From positions 1 through 7,009 of the forward strand of contig JAEMPZ010000090.1 in assembly GCA_022759065.1 (NCBI GenBank): a stretch of DNA of 7,009 nt, read 5' to 3'. Made by a program: the position numbers and the translations under genes. Shown piece after piece: positions 6,268 through 7,009 of this stretch (position 1 is the first letter of the stretch; every line of letters begins with the position of its first letter). A model generated the notes under the pieces. That model made no database searches and had not been told where the DNA came from. It saw only the letters and a program-made list of their open reading frames with translations. This DNA comes from Acidobacteriota bacterium (GTDB taxonomy: Bacteria; Acidobacteriota; UBA4820; DSQY01).

Positions 6268-7009
6268 TCAGGCGATGATATTTTCAAACGCTTCGGCGGC
6301 GCGCAGCGCATCTACGGCGGAAGAAACGATTCCACCCGCCCAGCCCGCGCCTTCTCCTACGAGGTAAAGGCCTGGGAACCCTTCCACTGAGAGGTCCTTC
6401 GCCCTTCGCACCTGAAGAGGACAGCTCGTGCGCGTCTCCGGCACCATGAATACGCCGTTCTCGATGAAGCCGGGCATGGTCCTGTCAAAGCGAGCCATCG
6501 CCCGAAGGAGCGGCTCCTCTACAAATGGCGGGAAAAAACCGCGCAGGTTCACCGGTCTGGCGCCAGGGCGGTACGAGACGCGCGGCAGGGAAGCGTCTTC
6601 TTTTCCATCAACAAAGCCCCTGAGCGTCTGGGCCGGGACGAGATAGTTTCCGCCGAGCTCGTACCCCTTCTTCTCGAGGGCTTCCTGGAACTCAATTCCA
6701 CCCAGCGGCCCGCCTCCAAAGTCGTCCGGAGCAACGGTCGCCACGATGCCGGCGTTGGCAAGCCCTGATGCCCGATGGGACATGCTCATGCCGTTGGTAA
6801 CCAGCTTGCCGGCTTCTGAGGTGGCGTTGATAACCATTCCTCCTGGGCACATGCAGAAGGAGTAGACTCCCCGTCCCGTGGCCTCGTCCTTGTAGGTGAG
6901 AAAATATTACGCCGCGGGAAGGCCGGGGTGGCCCGCGACACGCCCGTACTGCGTCCTGTCAACCCCCGCCTGCGGGTGGTCGACGCGCCCGCCCCCCGCG
7001 ACGCCCGTG
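6268..7009 (-). pseudogene. FAD-dependent dehydrogenase (COG2509-type), C-terminal part, interrupted by in-frame TAA
   Basis: The C-terminal half of an NAD(P)/FAD-dependent oxidoreductase of the uncharacterised COG2509 group, entering from the right edge. The frame gives RVDHPQ, DRTQYGRVAGHPGLPAA, then TAA (6909-6907), then YFLTYKDEATGRGVYSFCMCPGG and continues unbroken to TGA at 6268. Both sides of the TAA match this family, whose hallmark is GRGVYSFCMCPGG followed by INATSE. The ending LYLVGEGAGWAGGIVSSAVDALRAAE is the C-terminal FAD-contacting segment. The stop stands where the family has an acidic residue before Y, so a GAA-to-TAA change is enough. This is either a real nonsense mutation or an error near a contig end. 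ATG 6852 is not a believable start because it cuts the CMCPGG motif. Physiological role unknown; the Rossmann N-terminus lies outside the window. Confidence 0.75.

Noticed and set aside
6268..6852. A complete gene starting at ATG 6852
   Set aside because: The ATG lies inside the conserved FCMCPGG motif, and the homologous sequence continues upstream to the window edge, so this is not a natural start.
6907..6909. TAA recoding (alternative genetic code or selenocysteine/pyrrolysine-like readthrough)
   Set aside because: TAA ends rny and the metallopeptidase at their normal family C-termini, and recoded amino acids normally use TGA or TAG. A mutation or error is simpler.
1..7009. Mobile element, defence island or biosynthetic cluster
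   Set aside because: No transposase, integrase, direct terminal repeats, restriction or toxin genes, or peptide-precursor gene was found. The two radical SAM genes are MqnE and a stand-alone enzyme without a nearby small precursor gene.

Overview
The window is a GC-rich, densely coded bacterial chromosome segment. Every gene I can support lies on the minus strand, so transcription runs from the right edge to the left edge. No tRNA, rRNA, CRISPR array, insertion sequence or phage gene is visible. The futalosine menaquinone gene mqnE, RNase Y and a COG2509 FAD-dependent dehydrogenase point to an anaerobic or microaerophilic uncultured bacterium of uncertain phylum, probably a metagenome contig. 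I cannot name the phylum from this window.

In transcription order the layout is as follows. (1) 7009-6268: the C-terminal part of a COG2509-type FAD-dependent dehydrogenase, entering from the right edge and carrying an in-frame TAA at 6909-6907. (2) 6267-6125: an intergenic region with a candidate promoter whose 17-bp spacer is exactly an inverted repeat. (3) 6124-5393: a YgjP-like metallopeptidase, closed by a clear intrinsic terminator at 5387-5362. (4) A promoter with a consensus -35 (TTGACA) at 5334-5306. (5) Six tightly packed genes that look like one operon: a zf-HC2 zinc-binding protein (5287-5006), a CPBP intramembrane protease (5009-4200), a glyoxalase-II-like metallo-beta-lactamase hydrolase (4162-3503), a radical SAM protein of unknown role (3498-2689), RNase Y (2647-1076) and aminofutalosine synthase MqnE (1052 to the left edge, truncated).

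Gaps in the six-gene run are overlap, 37, 4, 41 and 23 bp, and no terminator was found inside it. Functionally it is mixed: a possible regulator, a membrane protease, a thioester or glyoxalase-type hydrolase, an uncharacterised radical SAM enzyme, mRNA turnover and menaquinone biosynthesis. Nothing shows that the products act in one pathway; shared housekeeping transcription is the simplest reading. I found no convincing undescribed system. The points most worth a second look are the interrupted dehydrogenase at the right edge, the palindrome-spacer promoter, the orphan zf-HC2 gene heading the operon, and the uncharacterised radical SAM enzyme.
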